Assembly: GCF_025449215.1 (NCBI RefSeq)
Contig: NZ_CP104900.1
Coordinates: forward strand, 3,906,001 to 3,970,000
Direction: 5' to 3'
From: Shewanella seohaensis
Lineage (GTDB): Bacteria > Pseudomonadota > Gammaproteobacteria > Enterobacterales > Shewanellaceae
Length of the DNA: 64,000 nt
Positions 46,143 through 56,800 of this stretch are shown in pieces. Position 1 is the first letter of the stretch, and every line of letters begins with the position of its first letter. A program made the position numbers and the translations under genes. The notes under the pieces were generated by a model, which was given only the letters and a program-made list of their open reading frames with translations, searched no databases and was not told where the DNA came from.

Positions 46143-47396
46143 TTAACCGTAAACAGGGAAACGGGCGCACAGTGCCAATACTTGGCCTTTTACGCGCTCG
46201 ATAACCGCTGGGTTGTGAGCATCGTCGAGGATGTCACAGATCCAACTGGTTAACTCTTTCGCTTCAGCTTCTTTAAAGCCGCGGCGAGTAATCGCAGGCG
46301 TACCGATACGCACGCCAGAGGTCACGAATGGAGAACGTGGGTCATTTGGCACAGAGTTTTTGTTTACTGTGATGTTCGCGCTACCTAAAGCGGCGTCGGC
46401 TTCTTTACCCGTCAGGTCGCGACCGATTAAGTCCACTAGCATTAAGTGGTTGTCAGTACCGCCAGAAACGATCTTGTAACCGCGCTCTAAGAACACTTCA
46501 ACCATGGCTTTAGCGTTCTTAACCACTTGTTGTTGGTAAGCTTTGAACTCTGGCTCTAAAGCTTCTTTGAAGGCTACCGCTTTACCCGCGATAACGTGCA
46601 TCAAAGGACCGCCTTGACCGCCTGGGAATACCGCAGAGTTCAGCTTTTTGTATAACTCTTCATCATCTGCAGCAGACAGAATGATACCGCCACGAGGACC
46701 GGCTAAGGTCTTGTGAGTAGTTGAGGTCACAACGTGCGCGTGTGGCACAGGGTTTGGATACACACCCGCGGCGATAAGACCCGCAACGTGCGCCATGTCG
46801 ACAAACAGGTAAGCACCGATTTTGTCTGCGATTTCACGCATTCTTGCCCAGTCAACGATGCCTGAGTAAGCAGAGAAACCACCGATCATCATCTTAGGCT
46901 TATGTTCAACCGCCAGACGTTCCATTTCGTCATAGTCGATCTTACCTGATTCATCGATGCCGTAAGGAATGATGTTGTACAGTCTACCGGAGAAGTTTAC
47001 TGGCGAACCGTGGGTCAAGTGACCACCGTGAGCGAGGTTCATACCTAAAACGGTATCGCCTGGTTTTAACAATGCCATGTAAACGGCGCTGTTTGCTTGA
47101 GAACCTGAGTGAGGTTGTACGTTTGCGTAAGTCGCACCAAACAGTTGTTTTGCACGCTCAATCGCTAAGGTTTCAACTACGTCCACATACTCACAACCAC
47201 CGTAGTAACGCTTGCCAGGGTAACCTTCGGCGTACTTGTTGGTTAATTGTGAACCTTGCGCTTGCATCACGCGTGGACTGGTGTAGTTTTCAGAAGCAAT
47301 CAGCTCAATATGCTCTTCTTGACGCAGAGTTTCGTTCTGAATTGCGTTGAACAGTTCCGGATCATAATCTGCGATATTCATATCTTTTTTCAGCAT
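46143..47396 (-). CDS. glyA: Serine hydroxymethyltransferase
   Basis: A PLP enzyme converting serine and tetrahydrofolate to glycine and methylene-THF. The 417 residues equal the E. coli length. The start [35 protein letters not shown] and the PLP lysine in [15 protein letters not shown] are all conserved. It is a single-gene unit with a strong terminator, divergent from ettA across 190 bases. Confidence 0.98.
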   Translation of the reverse strand: MLKKDMNIADYDPELFNAIQNETLRQEEHIELIASENYTSPRVMQAQGSQLTNKYAEGYPGKRYYGGCEYVDVVETLAIERAKQLFGATYANVQPHSGSQANSAVYMALLKPGDTVLGMNLAHGGHLTHGSPVNFSGRLYNIIPYGIDESGKIDYDEMERLAVEHKPKMMIGGFSAYSGIVDWARMREIADKIGAYLFVDMAHVAGLIAAGVYPNPVPHAHVVTSTTHKTLAGPRGGIILSAADDEELYKKLNSAVFPGGQGGPLMHVIAGKAVAFKEALEPEFKAYQQQVVKNAKAMVEVFLERGYKIVSGGTDNHLMLVDLIGRDLTGKEADAALGSANITVNKNSVPNDPRSPFVTSGVRIGTPAITRRGFKEAEAKELTSWICDILDDAHNPAVIERVKGQVLALCARFPVYG

Positions 47397-47523
47397 TGCT
47401 TACTCCAGCTGCCAATTCTTGTAGGTAGGGTTGCGCGGTATTCTACTCGTAACGAGCCGACAATCCCAGTCTCTGAAACATGAAAATCCTACAGTTTTAC
47501 CTTGAACTCGCCTCAATGCCGAG

Positions 47524-47551
47524 TTGAGTTCGGCGCGCAATCGAGTAGAAT
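47524..47551 (+). promoter_or_regulatory. Candidate ettA promoter
   Basis: TTGAGT (47524-47529) and TAGAAT (47546-47551) are 16 bases apart, 36 bases before the ettA ATG. The ten bases CGAGTAGAAT at the -10 recur in inverted orientation at 47440-47449 on the glyA side. Confidence 0.55.
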
Positions 47552-47586
47552 TAGCCGCATCATTAGTCACTTATAGATGCAGAAAA

Positions 47587-49254
47587 ATGGCTCAGTTTGT
47601 ATACAGCATGCTGCGGGTGGGCAAGATAGTCCCGCCCAAGAAGCAGATCCTCAAAGATATTTCCTTAAGCTTTTTCCCCGGCGCTAAGATTGGTGTCTTG
47701 GGTCTTAACGGCTCGGGTAAATCCACCTTACTGCGCATCATGGCCGGTATCGATACCGAAATTGAGGGTGAAGCGCGCCCAATGCCAGGGCTGAAGATTG
47801 GTTATCTGCCGCAAGAACCGAAACTCGATCCGACGCAAACCGTGCGTGAAGCGATTGAAGAAGCGGTTTCTGAAGCCAAAAATGCCCTCAAACGCTTAGA
47901 CGAAGTCTATGCGGCTTACGCCGAGCCTGATGCTGACTTCGATGCGCTGGCCAAGGAGCAGGGAGAACTGGAAGCCATCATTCAGGCACAGGATGCCCAT
48001 AACCTTGACAACATTCTTGAGCGTGCGGCGAATGCGCTGCGTCTACCAGACTGGGACGAGAAGATTGAAGTCTTATCGGGTGGTGAACGTCGCCGTGTCG
48101 CCATCTGCCGTCTGCTGCTAGAAAAGCCAGACATGCTGCTACTGGACGAGCCGACCAACCACTTGGATGCAGAGTCTGTGGCCTGGCTTGAACGCTTCCT
48201 GCAGGAATACACAGGCACAGTTGTGGCCATTACCCACGACCGATACTTCCTCGACAACGCCGCAGGTTGGATCTTAGAACTCGACCGTGGTGAGGGTATC
48301 CCATGGGAAGGCAACTACTCTTCTTGGCTGGAACAGAAGGATGCCCGCTTGAAGCAGGAATCTGCTGCAGAAAGCGCTCGTCAAAAGACGATTGCTAAAG
48401 AATTAGAATGGGTTCGCCAAGGTGCTAAGGGCCGTCAGTCAAAGGGCAAGGCCCGTATGGCGCGCTTCGAAGAGCTCAACACCACTGACTACCAGAAGCG
48501 TAACGAAACCAACGAGCTGTTTATTCCGCCAGGACCGCGTTTAGGTGATAAAGTCATCGAAGTGAAGAACTTAACCAAATCCTACGGTGACCGCGTTCTG
48601 ATCGATAACCTGTCGTTCTCCATTCCTAAGGGCGCTATCGTCGGCATTATCGGTGCCAACGGTGCCGGTAAATCGACCCTGTTCCGCATGCTGTCTGGCA
48701 GCGAGCAGCCTGATAGCGGCACCATCGAACTGGGTGAAACCGTGCAACTGGCGTCGGTTGAACAGTTCCGTGACTCGATGAATGACAAGAACACCATTTG
48801 GCAAGAAATTTCCGGTGGTCAAGACATCATGCGTATCAACAACATGGAAATCCCAAGCCGAGCCTATGTGGGCCGCTTCAACTTCCGTGGTGCGGATCAG
48901 CAAAAGGTGATTGGCACACTGTCGGGCGGTGAGCGCAACCGTGTTCACTTAGCTAAACTGCTACAGGCTGGCGGTAACGTACTGCTCCTCGACGAACCTA
49001 CCAACGACTTAGACGTTGAAACCCTGCGCGCACTGGAAGAAGCGATTCTCGAATTCCCAGGTTGCGCTATGGTGATCTCGCACGACCGTTGGTTCTTAGA
49101 CCGTATCGCGACCCATATTCTGGACTACCGCGACGAAGGCCAAGTGAACTTCTACGAAGGTAACTACACCGAATACTCGGCGTGGTTGAAGAACACCTAT
49201 GGTGCCGATGTGGTTGAGCCACACCGCTTAAAATACAAGCGTATGACTAAATAA
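47587..49254 (+). CDS. ettA: Energy-dependent translational throttle protein EttA (ABC-F)
   Basis: A ribosome-associated ABC-F ATPase that gates translation initiation according to the ATP/ADP ratio. From the ATG at 47587 it has 555 residues, exactly the E. coli EttA length; the open frame extends 21 codons further upstream without homology. It has two ABC domains, with Walker A GLNGSGKST at 39-47 and GANGAGKST later. Signatures LSGGERRRVAICRLL and LSGGERNRVHLAKLL and two Walker B segments ending in DEPTNxLD are present. A charged linker between them contacts tRNA. No membrane domain is present. The ribosome-binding site is weak. Confidence 0.96.
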   Translation: MAQFVYSMLRVGKIVPPKKQILKDISLSFFPGAKIGVLGLNGSGKSTLLRIMAGIDTEIEGEARPMPGLKIGYLPQEPKLDPTQTVREAIEEAVSEAKNALKRLDEVYAAYAEPDADFDALAKEQGELEAIIQAQDAHNLDNILERAANALRLPDWDEKIEVLSGGERRRVAICRLLLEKPDMLLLDEPTNHLDAESVAWLERFLQEYTGTVVAITHDRYFLDNAAGWILELDRGEGIPWEGNYSSWLEQKDARLKQESAAESARQKTIAKELEWVRQGAKGRQSKGKARMARFEELNTTDYQKRNETNELFIPPGPRLGDKVIEVKNLTKSYGDRVLIDNLSFSIPKGAIVGIIGANGAGKSTLFRMLSGSEQPDSGTIELGETVQLASVEQFRDSMNDKNTIWQEISGGQDIMRINNMEIPSRAYVGRFNFRGADQQKVIGTLSGGERNRVHLAKLLQAGGNVLLLDEPTNDLDVETLRALEEAILEFPGCAMVISHDRWFLDRIATHILDYRDEGQVNFYEGNYTEYSAWLKNTYGADVVEPHRLKYKRMTK

Positions 49255-49276
49255 GCGCGATGCGTTTACAGCTACA

Positions 49277-49305
49277 TAAAAAGCCCCGCAATTGTGGGGC
49301 TTTTC
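49277..49305. terminator. Terminator after ettA (bidirectional)
   Basis: AAAAAGCCCC-GCAATTGT-GGGGCTTTT is a GC stem flanked by A and T tracts between the converging ettA and DUF389 genes. Confidence 0.88.
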
Positions 49306-49330
49306 TTTTATGCACAAAAGGTTATGCCGA

Positions 49331-50337
49331 CTAATCCTGTTCCTGAATCGCTTTTACATCACCATCGCGGTCAATCACATCGACCGGAAAGTAACGTACG
49401 CGCACGGTCGCCGGTTTTACTTGCCCCGTCTGCGTCAACTCACTCTCAAGTAGTCGTACAAAGCTGGCATCTGGTTTTTTAATGCCGCCAACCGTGACCC
49501 GCACTATCCATTGACTCGCCTCTTCCTCAATGCCGACTTTAATCAACCGCATATTGGGGAACTTGAGTAGCTGCTCACTCACAATGCGAGTCACTTTGCT
49601 CTCATACAATTGCCTTGCCACCACATTATGCAGATTCACGCTGAGGGCAATAACCAAAATAACCAACAGAATCAATGTTATGAAGTTACGTTTCAGCAAC
49701 TCCCACAGCGAGCTTTTTTGCCAAAAATAAAATCCGTGGAAACCGTTCAACCACAGCACCACGGAGGACACAAATTGGATGGCGACTATGTTGGTAAACG
49801 TCAGTAAGAAGGCACCACGGGCGAGTTCAAAATTCCCATGACCTAGCAATATCGCCGATGCACACAGGGGCGGCACTAATGCGGTAGCAATCGCTACCCC
49901 CACAAAGGAAGTACTTAACCGCGGCGAAATAGTCGCATAGGCGCCCGCTGCACCGCCCGCAAACGCGACCATTAAATCGAGAAAGTTCGGCGCCGTTCTC
50001 GCCATGATCTCCGGCGTGATGGGAATATCGGAATGCAGAAAGCCAATTAAAAAGGCGGTGAAATAAACCAGAATACTCCCCACAATCAAACTTTTAATGG
50101 CATGGCGAACTAGCAACTTTTCCCCTTCAACCAGTCCTAATGCCAAGCCTAAAATGGGGAAAACAACATAGCGACAATCATGGCGCCAATGACCACCGCA
50201 GCGCTGTTGGCCAAGAGTCCGTAGCTGGCGATGATGGCCGCTAGGGTGTTCATCGCCAAAAAGGGCACATCGAGCTGGGCATTGACGCGAATATTCGCGC
50301 GGGTAATTTCTTTGTGATCTTTAATATCTTCGCTCAT
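49331..50337 (-). pseudogene. DUF389 membrane protein, frameshifted (suspected assembly error)
   Basis: A predicted inner-membrane protein of the DUF389/TIGR00341 family, function unknown. The first frame (62 residues) ends in GAMIVAMLFSPF and the second continues LGLALGLVEGEKLL, with five to six more hydrophobic segments and a soluble C-terminal domain of about 100 residues. One base added to GGGG (plus 50156-50159) restores MLFSPILGLALG, the conserved family segment, giving 335 residues. It converges on ettA. Confidence 0.85.
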
Positions 50338-50596
50338 ATCGTCTGCTCAGCAAGGGAGGATGGGACCTAAGTTGCACATTTAAAACAAAAATATCCCAAC
50401 CAATATAGCTGAACAGAAAATCGCCGCAATGGGGTTTAAGCGTCTGGCGCAAAATATAAATCGAAGGAAGGAGCTTGGGTTGATTAACGATTACAAAGTG
50501 ACGTAAACCGAGGGACAAAGTCGAACGAACAACGCAACCCTGTCACCGTTATCTCATAGAGATGCAAGCGCAAGTTGCGCATTCAAGATCACACCC
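50338..50596. other. Gap between the second LysR gene and DUF389
   Basis: About 260 bases containing no recognised gene, RNA or strong hairpin. It holds the upstream region of the DUF389 gene. Confidence 0.4.
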
Positions 50597-51520
50597 TTAA
50601 ATTGCCCCATTAAAATGCTGCACTAGCATATCCATCATCACCCTTAATGCGGGCTGCATATGTTTGCGGGATTGATACACCCCGTACACGCCTAGGGATT
50701 GAGGTTTAAATTCCCGCAGCAATGGCACTAATGCCCCCGAATCGAGGTGCGGTTTAGCCGCCCACAGGGGCTGCATGGCAATTCCCTCCCCCGCCAAGGT
50801 GGCATTTAGCACCACCATAGAGTCATTGGCACTTAGGTTGCCCTTCACCGGAATATTGAATATCTGCCCGACTTCCTGCGTTGACGTTGCCTTCGCGGCG
50901 ATAGGCGTTTGAGTGAATCGCCACATCACATCGCCAAAGTAGGAATAGGTTAGGCAGTTATGCCGAGTTAAATCCTCGGGATGCGTGATGGCCGAATGGC
51001 TGGCAAGATAACTCGGTGCCGAGCACACCACAGACTCACACTCGCCTAAACGTCTGGCGATAAGCGTAGGGTCGAGTTCGTTGGTGATACGAATGGCAAG
51101 ATCGATACGTTCAGCCACTAAATCAACGGTTTGACTCGTCACATGAAAGTTCACACTCGCCTGCGGGTATTGGGCTAAATAAGGACGTACGACGCTGGGG
51201 AGGAGTAAATGCGCCATAAATTGCGAGCAGCTGATCCGCAGTAGCCCTCGGGGCTGGGCACTCTGAGCATGACTGACGGCGGGGACTTCCTGCGCCAACT
51301 CAAGTAAACGCTGACAATAATCGAGCACCTGTTCACCCGCATCGGTCAGGCTCAAACGTCTCGTAGAGCGGTGCAATAAACGGGCGCCTGACCATTCTTC
51401 CATCTCGGCCAAGTAACGGGTCACCATGGAGCGCGACATATCTAACGCCTCGGCGGCGCCAATCATGCTCCCTCGTTCGACAATAGTCACAAACACCTTT
51501 GCCGCTTCGAGTCTATCCAT
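50597..51520 (-). CDS. LysR-family transcriptional regulator
   Basis: 307 residues. The N-terminal helix-turn-helix (MDRLEAAKVFVTIVERGSMI, then GAAEALDMSRSMVTRYLAEME) is typical of the DmlR/CrgA subgroup. The effector domain includes PRGLLRISCSQFMAHLLLP and LVPLLREFKPQSLGVYGVY. It is divergent from the MBL-fold/DsbA-like genes across 189 bases containing repeated TGCAA motifs, so it probably regulates them; the effector is unknown. Confidence 0.92.
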   Translation of the reverse strand: MDRLEAAKVFVTIVERGSMIGAAEALDMSRSMVTRYLAEMEEWSGARLLHRSTRRLSLTDAGEQVLDYCQRLLELAQEVPAVSHAQSAQPRGLLRISCSQFMAHLLLPSVVRPYLAQYPQASVNFHVTSQTVDLVAERIDLAIRITNELDPTLIARRLGECESVVCSAPSYLASHSAITHPEDLTRHNCLTYSYFGDVMWRFTQTPIAAKATSTQEVGQIFNIPVKGNLSANDSMVVLNATLAGEGIAMQPLWAAKPHLDSGALVPLLREFKPQSLGVYGVYQSRKHMQPALRVMMDMLVQHFNGAI

Positions 51521-51654
51521 GGTTTATTCGCCCCTTGTTGATTAGCTTGCACTAGATTCCCGGCTTTCAACGCCACTTCATCCGAATTATGCAACAAATA
51601 AGCGCAATTTTCCGTGTTTATCTAACGTTTTTTGCAACCTAAACTAAGCTCACT

Positions 51655-51670
51655 TTTGCAGCAGTGCAAA
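51655..51670. promoter_or_regulatory. Putative LysR operator
   Basis: TTTGCA-GCAG-TGCAAA is a perfect 6-bp dyad with a 4-base spacer, 40 bases before the MBL-fold gene. Further TTGCAA/ATGCAA motifs lie at about 51587-51592 and 51631-51636. The arrangement suits a divergent LysR control region. Confidence 0.45.
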
Positions 51671-51709
51671 TCACCGAATGCCTATTTGAATGAATAAGTG
51701 AGAACTGAA

Positions 51710-52608
51710 ATGACACTATTGAATAACCTAAGCTTAGCCAGCTTCAAACCCCAATTCGCCGCTGCAATGCTTGTGGCAGGAATGGCTACGGCGCAGGCCG
51801 CACCTTTGCAAGTGAGCCATTTTAATCCGGGTGAAAACAGCATCTTTGCCGTGTCCTCCAGCTTTATCAGTGGCGAGCATGAAATGATGCTGGTCGATGC
51901 TCAGTTCCAAAAAATGATGCCCAGACCTTAGTGGATACCATTAAGGCCAGCGGTAAAAAACTCACCTTGGTTTATATCAGCCACAGCGATCCAGACTTTT
52001 ACTTTGGGTTGGATGTGATTAAGCAAAACTTCCCCGAGGTAGAAATCGTCGCCACCCAAACCACGGTCGATGATATTAAAGCCTCGATGGAAGGCAAACT
52101 CGCCTACTGGGGACCGATTTTAAAGGACAATGCGCCGAGCCAATTAGTGTTGCCAAAGGTGGTGACAACCAATAGCTTTAGTATCGACGGCGAACAAGTG
52201 CTGATTGAAGGTCTAGAGGATGCTCATCCTAAGCATACCTTCCTGTGGGTACCTTCGGCTAAGACCATCACTGGCGGAGTTGAAGTATTTGATAATACCC
52301 ATGTTTGGATAGCTGATACCCAAAGTATCGAGTCTCGCCAGGCTTGGTTAGCCCATTTGGATAAAATGAGCGCCCTCTCCCCCGAAACAGTGATCCCTGG
52401 CCATTATCTTGGCAAGGCAAGATTTGATCAGCGCGCGATTAGCTTTACCCGCGACTATATTCATGCCTTTGAAAATGCGGCAAAAACAGCAAAAAATTCT
52501 ACGGACTTAATTGCCAAGATGCTCGCACTCTACCCACCAATCCCTAGCGATGTGGGCCTTGAGATCAGCGCCAAAGTGATTATGGGCGAAATGCGCTGGC
52601 CCATGTAA
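51710..52608 (+). pseudogene. Secreted MBL-fold hydrolase, frameshifted (suspected assembly error)
   Basis: A metallo-beta-lactamase-fold protein with an N-terminal signal peptide cut after AQAA (about residue 30). The usual HxHxDH is replaced by HSDPDFYFG, known to me from a subfamily of exported MBL proteins; the second metal-site segment TVIPGHYLG is present. The frames meet at six A (51909-51914); a seventh gives FQKNDAQTLVDTIK and a 299-residue protein. The start is the ATG at 51710, with a GTG at 51698 possible. A DsbA-like gene follows 127 bases later. The substrate is unknown. Confidence 0.8.
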
Positions 52609-52685
52609 GCGCATCGGGGCACGGTATTCCCTGCCCCATTCACTCTGATGTAAGCCTTGCTTAGCACTCAAGCAAAAGCCAAAGC

Positions 52686-52714
52686 TCAGTTCAGTTCAGT
52701 TCAGTTCAGTTCAG
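52686..52714 (+). repeat. Pentanucleotide tandem repeat (TCAGT)n
   Basis: Five perfect TCAGT copies plus TCAG (52686-52714) lie 21 bases before the ATG of the DsbA-like gene, just upstream of its AGGAAG ribosome site. The unit is not a multiple of three and lies outside coding sequence. Confidence 0.95.
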
Positions 52715-52735
52715 CCCGTTTTATAGGAAGTCCCC

Positions 52736-53389
52736 ATGAATACCAATGAAGATCCACAGGCCGTTTTACACGCCATTATCGACCCTCTGTGCGGTTGGTG
52801 TTATGCCGCCGCACCACTGTTTGATGCCGCAGCCGCTGCCGGATTTAGCATCAAACTCCACGCAGGCGGCATGCTCACAGGGCCAAGACGCAAACAGATT
52901 GATAATCAATGGCGCGACTATGTCATGCCCCATGATCAACGTATTGCCGCACTAACCGGACAAGTCTTTGGTGAAAACTACTACGAAGGCCTATTGCGTG
53001 ACACGAGTATCCTATTGGATTCGGCGCTGCCCATCAGGGCGTTACTCGCAGTGACTGCCTTAGGTGGCAATGATTTAGCCTACTTACATGCGATGCAGCT
53101 CGGCCATTATCGTGATGGCCAGTGCGCAAGCGATGAAAATAACCTGCATCTTTTAGCGGAAAAATTGGGCATAGATAGCGCCGCCTTTGCCCAAGAATAC
53201 GCCGAAAATGAAGAAGCCCTTTATCAACATATCGTTGCTTCGCGGGCATTAATGAATCAGCTCGGCGCACAAGGTTTTCCCTCCGTGGCGCTAGAGACCA
53301 GTGAAGGTCACTTAAAGCTTCTCAATCACAGCCGCTTTTACGGTCAACCCTCGAAGTGGCTTGAATATCTGAATGAGCAGCTATCCTAA
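52736..53389 (+). CDS. DsbA-family thioredoxin-fold protein (cytoplasmic)
   Basis: 217 residues with a thioredoxin-fold start, the CGWC active site at about 19-22 (DPLCGWCYAAAP), a helical insertion (about 60-170) and a C-terminal cis-Pro segment GAQGFPSVAL. No signal peptide is present, so it resembles cytoplasmic FrnE/HCCA-isomerase-like DsbA relatives rather than periplasmic DsbA. It follows the MBL-fold gene in the same direction, probably under the same LysR. A (TCAGT) repeat sits in its leader. AGGAAG precedes the ATG. The substrate is unknown. Confidence 0.85.
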   Translation: MNTNEDPQAVLHAIIDPLCGWCYAAAPLFDAAAAAGFSIKLHAGGMLTGPRRKQIDNQWRDYVMPHDQRIAALTGQVFGENYYEGLLRDTSILLDSALPIRALLAVTALGGNDLAYLHAMQLGHYRDGQCASDENNLHLLAEKLGIDSAAFAQEYAENEEALYQHIVASRALMNQLGAQGFPSVALETSEGHLKLLNHSRFYGQPSKWLEYLNEQLS

Positions 53390-53426
53390 TCGGCAGCTTT
53401 CTTATCAAGTTGGTGCTTAAAAGCAT

Positions 53427-53460
53427 ACGCCTTAGGAAGTTTACTACCTAAGGCGTAATA
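53427..53460 (+). terminator. Terminator after the DsbA-like gene
   Basis: ACGCCTTAGG/CCTAAGGCGT is a perfect 10-bp stem with a 10-base loop, followed by AATATTTT. It lies about 40 bases after the stop. Confidence 0.7.
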
Positions 53461-53480
53461 TTTTAGTCCTGAGCACAAAG

Positions 53481-53515
53481 CGATTATCTAAATCTTTTAA
53501 AGACTTAGATAATCG
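53481..53515. other. Perfect inverted repeat after the small secreted-protein gene
   Basis: CGATTATCTAA/TTAGATAATCG (11 bp) flanks a 13-base centre, touching the stop codon of the minus-strand gene at 53517. No T run follows on either strand, so it is an uncertain terminator or an mRNA 3'-stabilising hairpin. Confidence 0.55.
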
Positions 53516-53516
53516 G

Positions 53517-53852
53517 TTAACCTTGATTTTCAGGAGCAAGCTCGGCCTGTTTGGCCTCTTCAAGGGTAAAACTCTCCGTCTTTTTCACGCATTCCAGCAC
53601 CGTCTTAACATAGAGTGCTATCGGCTTATCCTGTGGTAAACGGGGTAATTTTGTTCCGGGTAAAGACAGTTGATACTGCTCAGCTTTAGATTCAAACCAG
53701 GAGAAACGCATCAACTTAGCTCCTTGATTCGTTTCTAAATAGCATTTGTAATCCTGTCGTTTCTCTTTTTCTGCCGCCATTGCAGGCCATTGAAGCCCCC
53801 ATAACAGCAACAAAAAAATGGCACCATATTTCATCATTAAGCTATCACTCAT
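53517..53852 (-). CDS. Small secreted protein downstream of pilY1
   Basis: 111 residues with a clear signal peptide (MMKYGAIFLLLLWGLQWPAMA, cut before AEKE, about residue 27). The mature part of about 85 residues is charged and contains two cysteines (YKCYL and VLECVKK) that could form a disulfide. I recognise no domain. It begins 22 bases after the pilY1 stop on the same strand, so it is probably cotranscribed with pilY1 and may assist the pilus-tip adhesin; that is inference. ATG at 53852, 53837 or 53834 are possible starts. Confidence 0.7.
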   Translation of the reverse strand: MSDSLMMKYGAIFLLLLWGLQWPAMAAEKEKRQDYKCYLETNQGAKLMRFSWFESKAEQYQLSLPGTKLPRLPQDKPIALYVKTVLECVKKTESFTLEEAKQAELAPENQG

Positions 53853-53874
53853 CTTGATTTATTAAGGCTTTGCA

Positions 53875-56800
53875 TCATTGATCTACGTAATAGTAAATCT
53901 TACGAGCCTTTGGCCAACTGCCGATACACTTAGGATTACCACTCTCGCAGGTCGCCTCCTCAGGCACCGCATTACCAATCCCAATCAAAAACATATCCTG
54001 CGTAGGAGCTTTAGCATTCGGGTCATCGGACGGCGCAGCGGGGGGATGACCAATTGTGGCGTATCCAAAACCAGTTCACCGGCATATAAAAAATCGGTTC
54101 TGTAACCATTTGTTCCCTTCTGTAAATTTCTCTTATGAAGAAATCCCCTACCCGAACTTAAACATTGGTCCTCCGAAGCATCACTGCCAGGCGCAAAGCT
54201 AGTAAACTGGACAGCACCGCCAACAATAATTGCAGACGAAAGGCTCTTTTGACCTTTCAGAGGGAACTGATAGTACCAACCCCGTTTTTTGCCAAAGGCG
54301 ATTTCACTAGCTTGGTTGCTTGGCGCCGCCGTAGTCACATCGTATAAATCACTTAAGGTTAAGGCACTCGGCACTGGCTTTTGATTAGACTTACCTTGGA
54401 ATGATTGGGTCACAACATTCCTATCTTGCAAGGCAAAAAACATATCCGAACGGGACACATCGTTAGGTTTTGCCCTGTGACCACTACCCACCACTACGGC
54501 ATCGTAGGGAATATTCTGCTTCGTCACTGTCTTGGTCGATTTTCCGTTGACCACCTGAGTCAACTCGAAGGTATTGGTGATAATGGTCTGCGCGACCGTG
54601 GGGCCGGAGAAGAATCGTCTGTCACTTGCCACCGAACTCCTATCCCCTAATGCGGCAAATTTAAATCCCGACCAGGTCGAGGTATTTGCAGAAGGCATAT
54701 CCATTCGCCACACATTCCCTTGTGTGTCTGTGGCATAGATCCTATCCGTTCGGCCATCGCCATTACCGTCTAACACGGCAACGCTGCTCGGAATACTGTT
54801 GGCAATCCCCGGCAGTTGGGTGTTTGCGCCACTGCCACCAAATTGATGGATTAATGCGCCCGTTTCGGCATCGACAATAAACACACCTCGGCCTTGGCTA
54901 TCGTCGCTGCCAATCTCGGCGCCATCCTTGGTCGCGGGGGTATATCCCGCACCGAAGATGAGCACAGGTTTATCCCCAGTGGCACTCGGAATCGTGGTGA
55001 CGACAGGCGTCGACCAGGATTGACCCAACTCGCCCATTCCCGGAGAACTAGCATCAATCCTCCACATAAAAGTAGGATTATCAGGGAGGTGATATCGAGG
55101 GCATAATAAGCATTTCCCCCACGGCGCATCCCCACAAAGAGCCATGCTTTTTCAATACGTTTGCCCTGCATTTTGGTGTAAGCGACTGGCGAGCCATCAA
55201 TACCGTATACCGAGTGCACGCCCGTTGGCGCGTTTGCCTTCAGATCGCGGAAATTCGGCAGTAACTCATAGGGGATAAAACCCCAAGTCTCAGACACGCT
55301 ATCGCCTTCATCCTTGAACATATGCAGGAACCCATGGTTAGTCCCCACGATAATCCGAATATCGGGCTTGTCTTCAGAGCCAAAATTGAGTGCTAAGGGT
55401 TTGGAATGTAAAGCATCCCCCATAATATCGGCGCGCCAATTGGGGGTTGCGCCACTCGCGGCACTGAGGTCCTGATTCTTGTCATTATCGACATCGATGC
55501 CCTTGGCCCAATCAAAATGCTCGCTAAGCTCAGTTTCATCGACCCCCATATACAAGGCCAAATGTGCATCGCCCCCGCTTTGCGAGAAGCATTCGACAGG
55601 GTAAACGGACTTAATCCCGTGCCTAAATTACTGTACAAGGTGCGACTGCTCGCCTGCTGCATTGCTCCTAGCACACCACCCCGCTTCACATCGTTACCAT
55701 CGCCACTCGCACCGCACTCTTCGGCCGAGGTCCAATAGGAACAGGCCTCGGCTTTGATGTTGCCATCTTCGCCTATCGCATTGTTGCCTTTACTATCGAC
55801 AACATCACCACTACTGGTGACTTTGAATTTCTTGATATTGCCTAACCATCTCGGTCCTTTGTTCGGCAAAAACATAGAGTAATAAGCGGAATCAAAGGTT
55901 TGTGTTCGGTTAAAGTTATTACTTGCCACCGAGGGAGAGGTAAAGCTGGCATTTTTTTCGAGGATATTGTTCAGGGCCGTTTGTAATGAAGAGCGTAATT
56001 TACTGGCATCGGTCGCATCGAAATACTTACCGCCGCCATTTTCGGCGGTCTGTTTCAGCAAATGTTCGGCACTTGCAGCACCTTCACTAAAACCAATGGT
56101 AAAGGTTCTAACGGTTTGTTTACCCGCTGAATTAGGATTGACGTCTTCGTTTCTCATCCAGCCCGAAAGTGCACTGAGGTAACTGACGAGGCTTGAGGTA
56201 TGTTTTCCCTCACCTTTGGTTAACTGCTCCACCAAACCATCGGCCGCGTTATCCAAGGTGGGTTCACCATCGGTGATATAGATGATATAGGCGTCGTTTT
56301 GGCAAGGTTTGAAGGGCGAGTTATAGTTATTTGTAAACTTTACCAATGCATTGGGATCGGTAAAAGGGTTGACGTTCGCTTGGTAAGTCCCCTGATAGCG
56401 CCCCCAGCGGTCGTAATAATGGTAATCGCTGTCGTCGTCACCAAAATACTGACTCTGCCCGCCGAAATAGCGGTACGCCTCATAGAGGGTTTCGCATAAG
56501 GGAGTATTTTGAGCATAGTTAATGCCATTAACCCCTTTGAGCAGATCAATTTTAGCTGCAGCGGACATCGGCTTAATTCCAGAGATAATCCGCCCACCGT
56601 CACGCTGCCCATCATAGGGGCCATTCATATTGAAAATCGCTAGACCAAAATCCACACCCGGCGTGGTTAAAATCACACTTTCAATCGCATCTTTAGCCAA
56701 GGCCAGTCGCGTTTTATTGACCCTAGTTTTAGGACCATGCAGCCAGTTTAAGTAATCTTCGGTATAGACGGTAACCACTTTACCAGTACCAAACGCGGTC

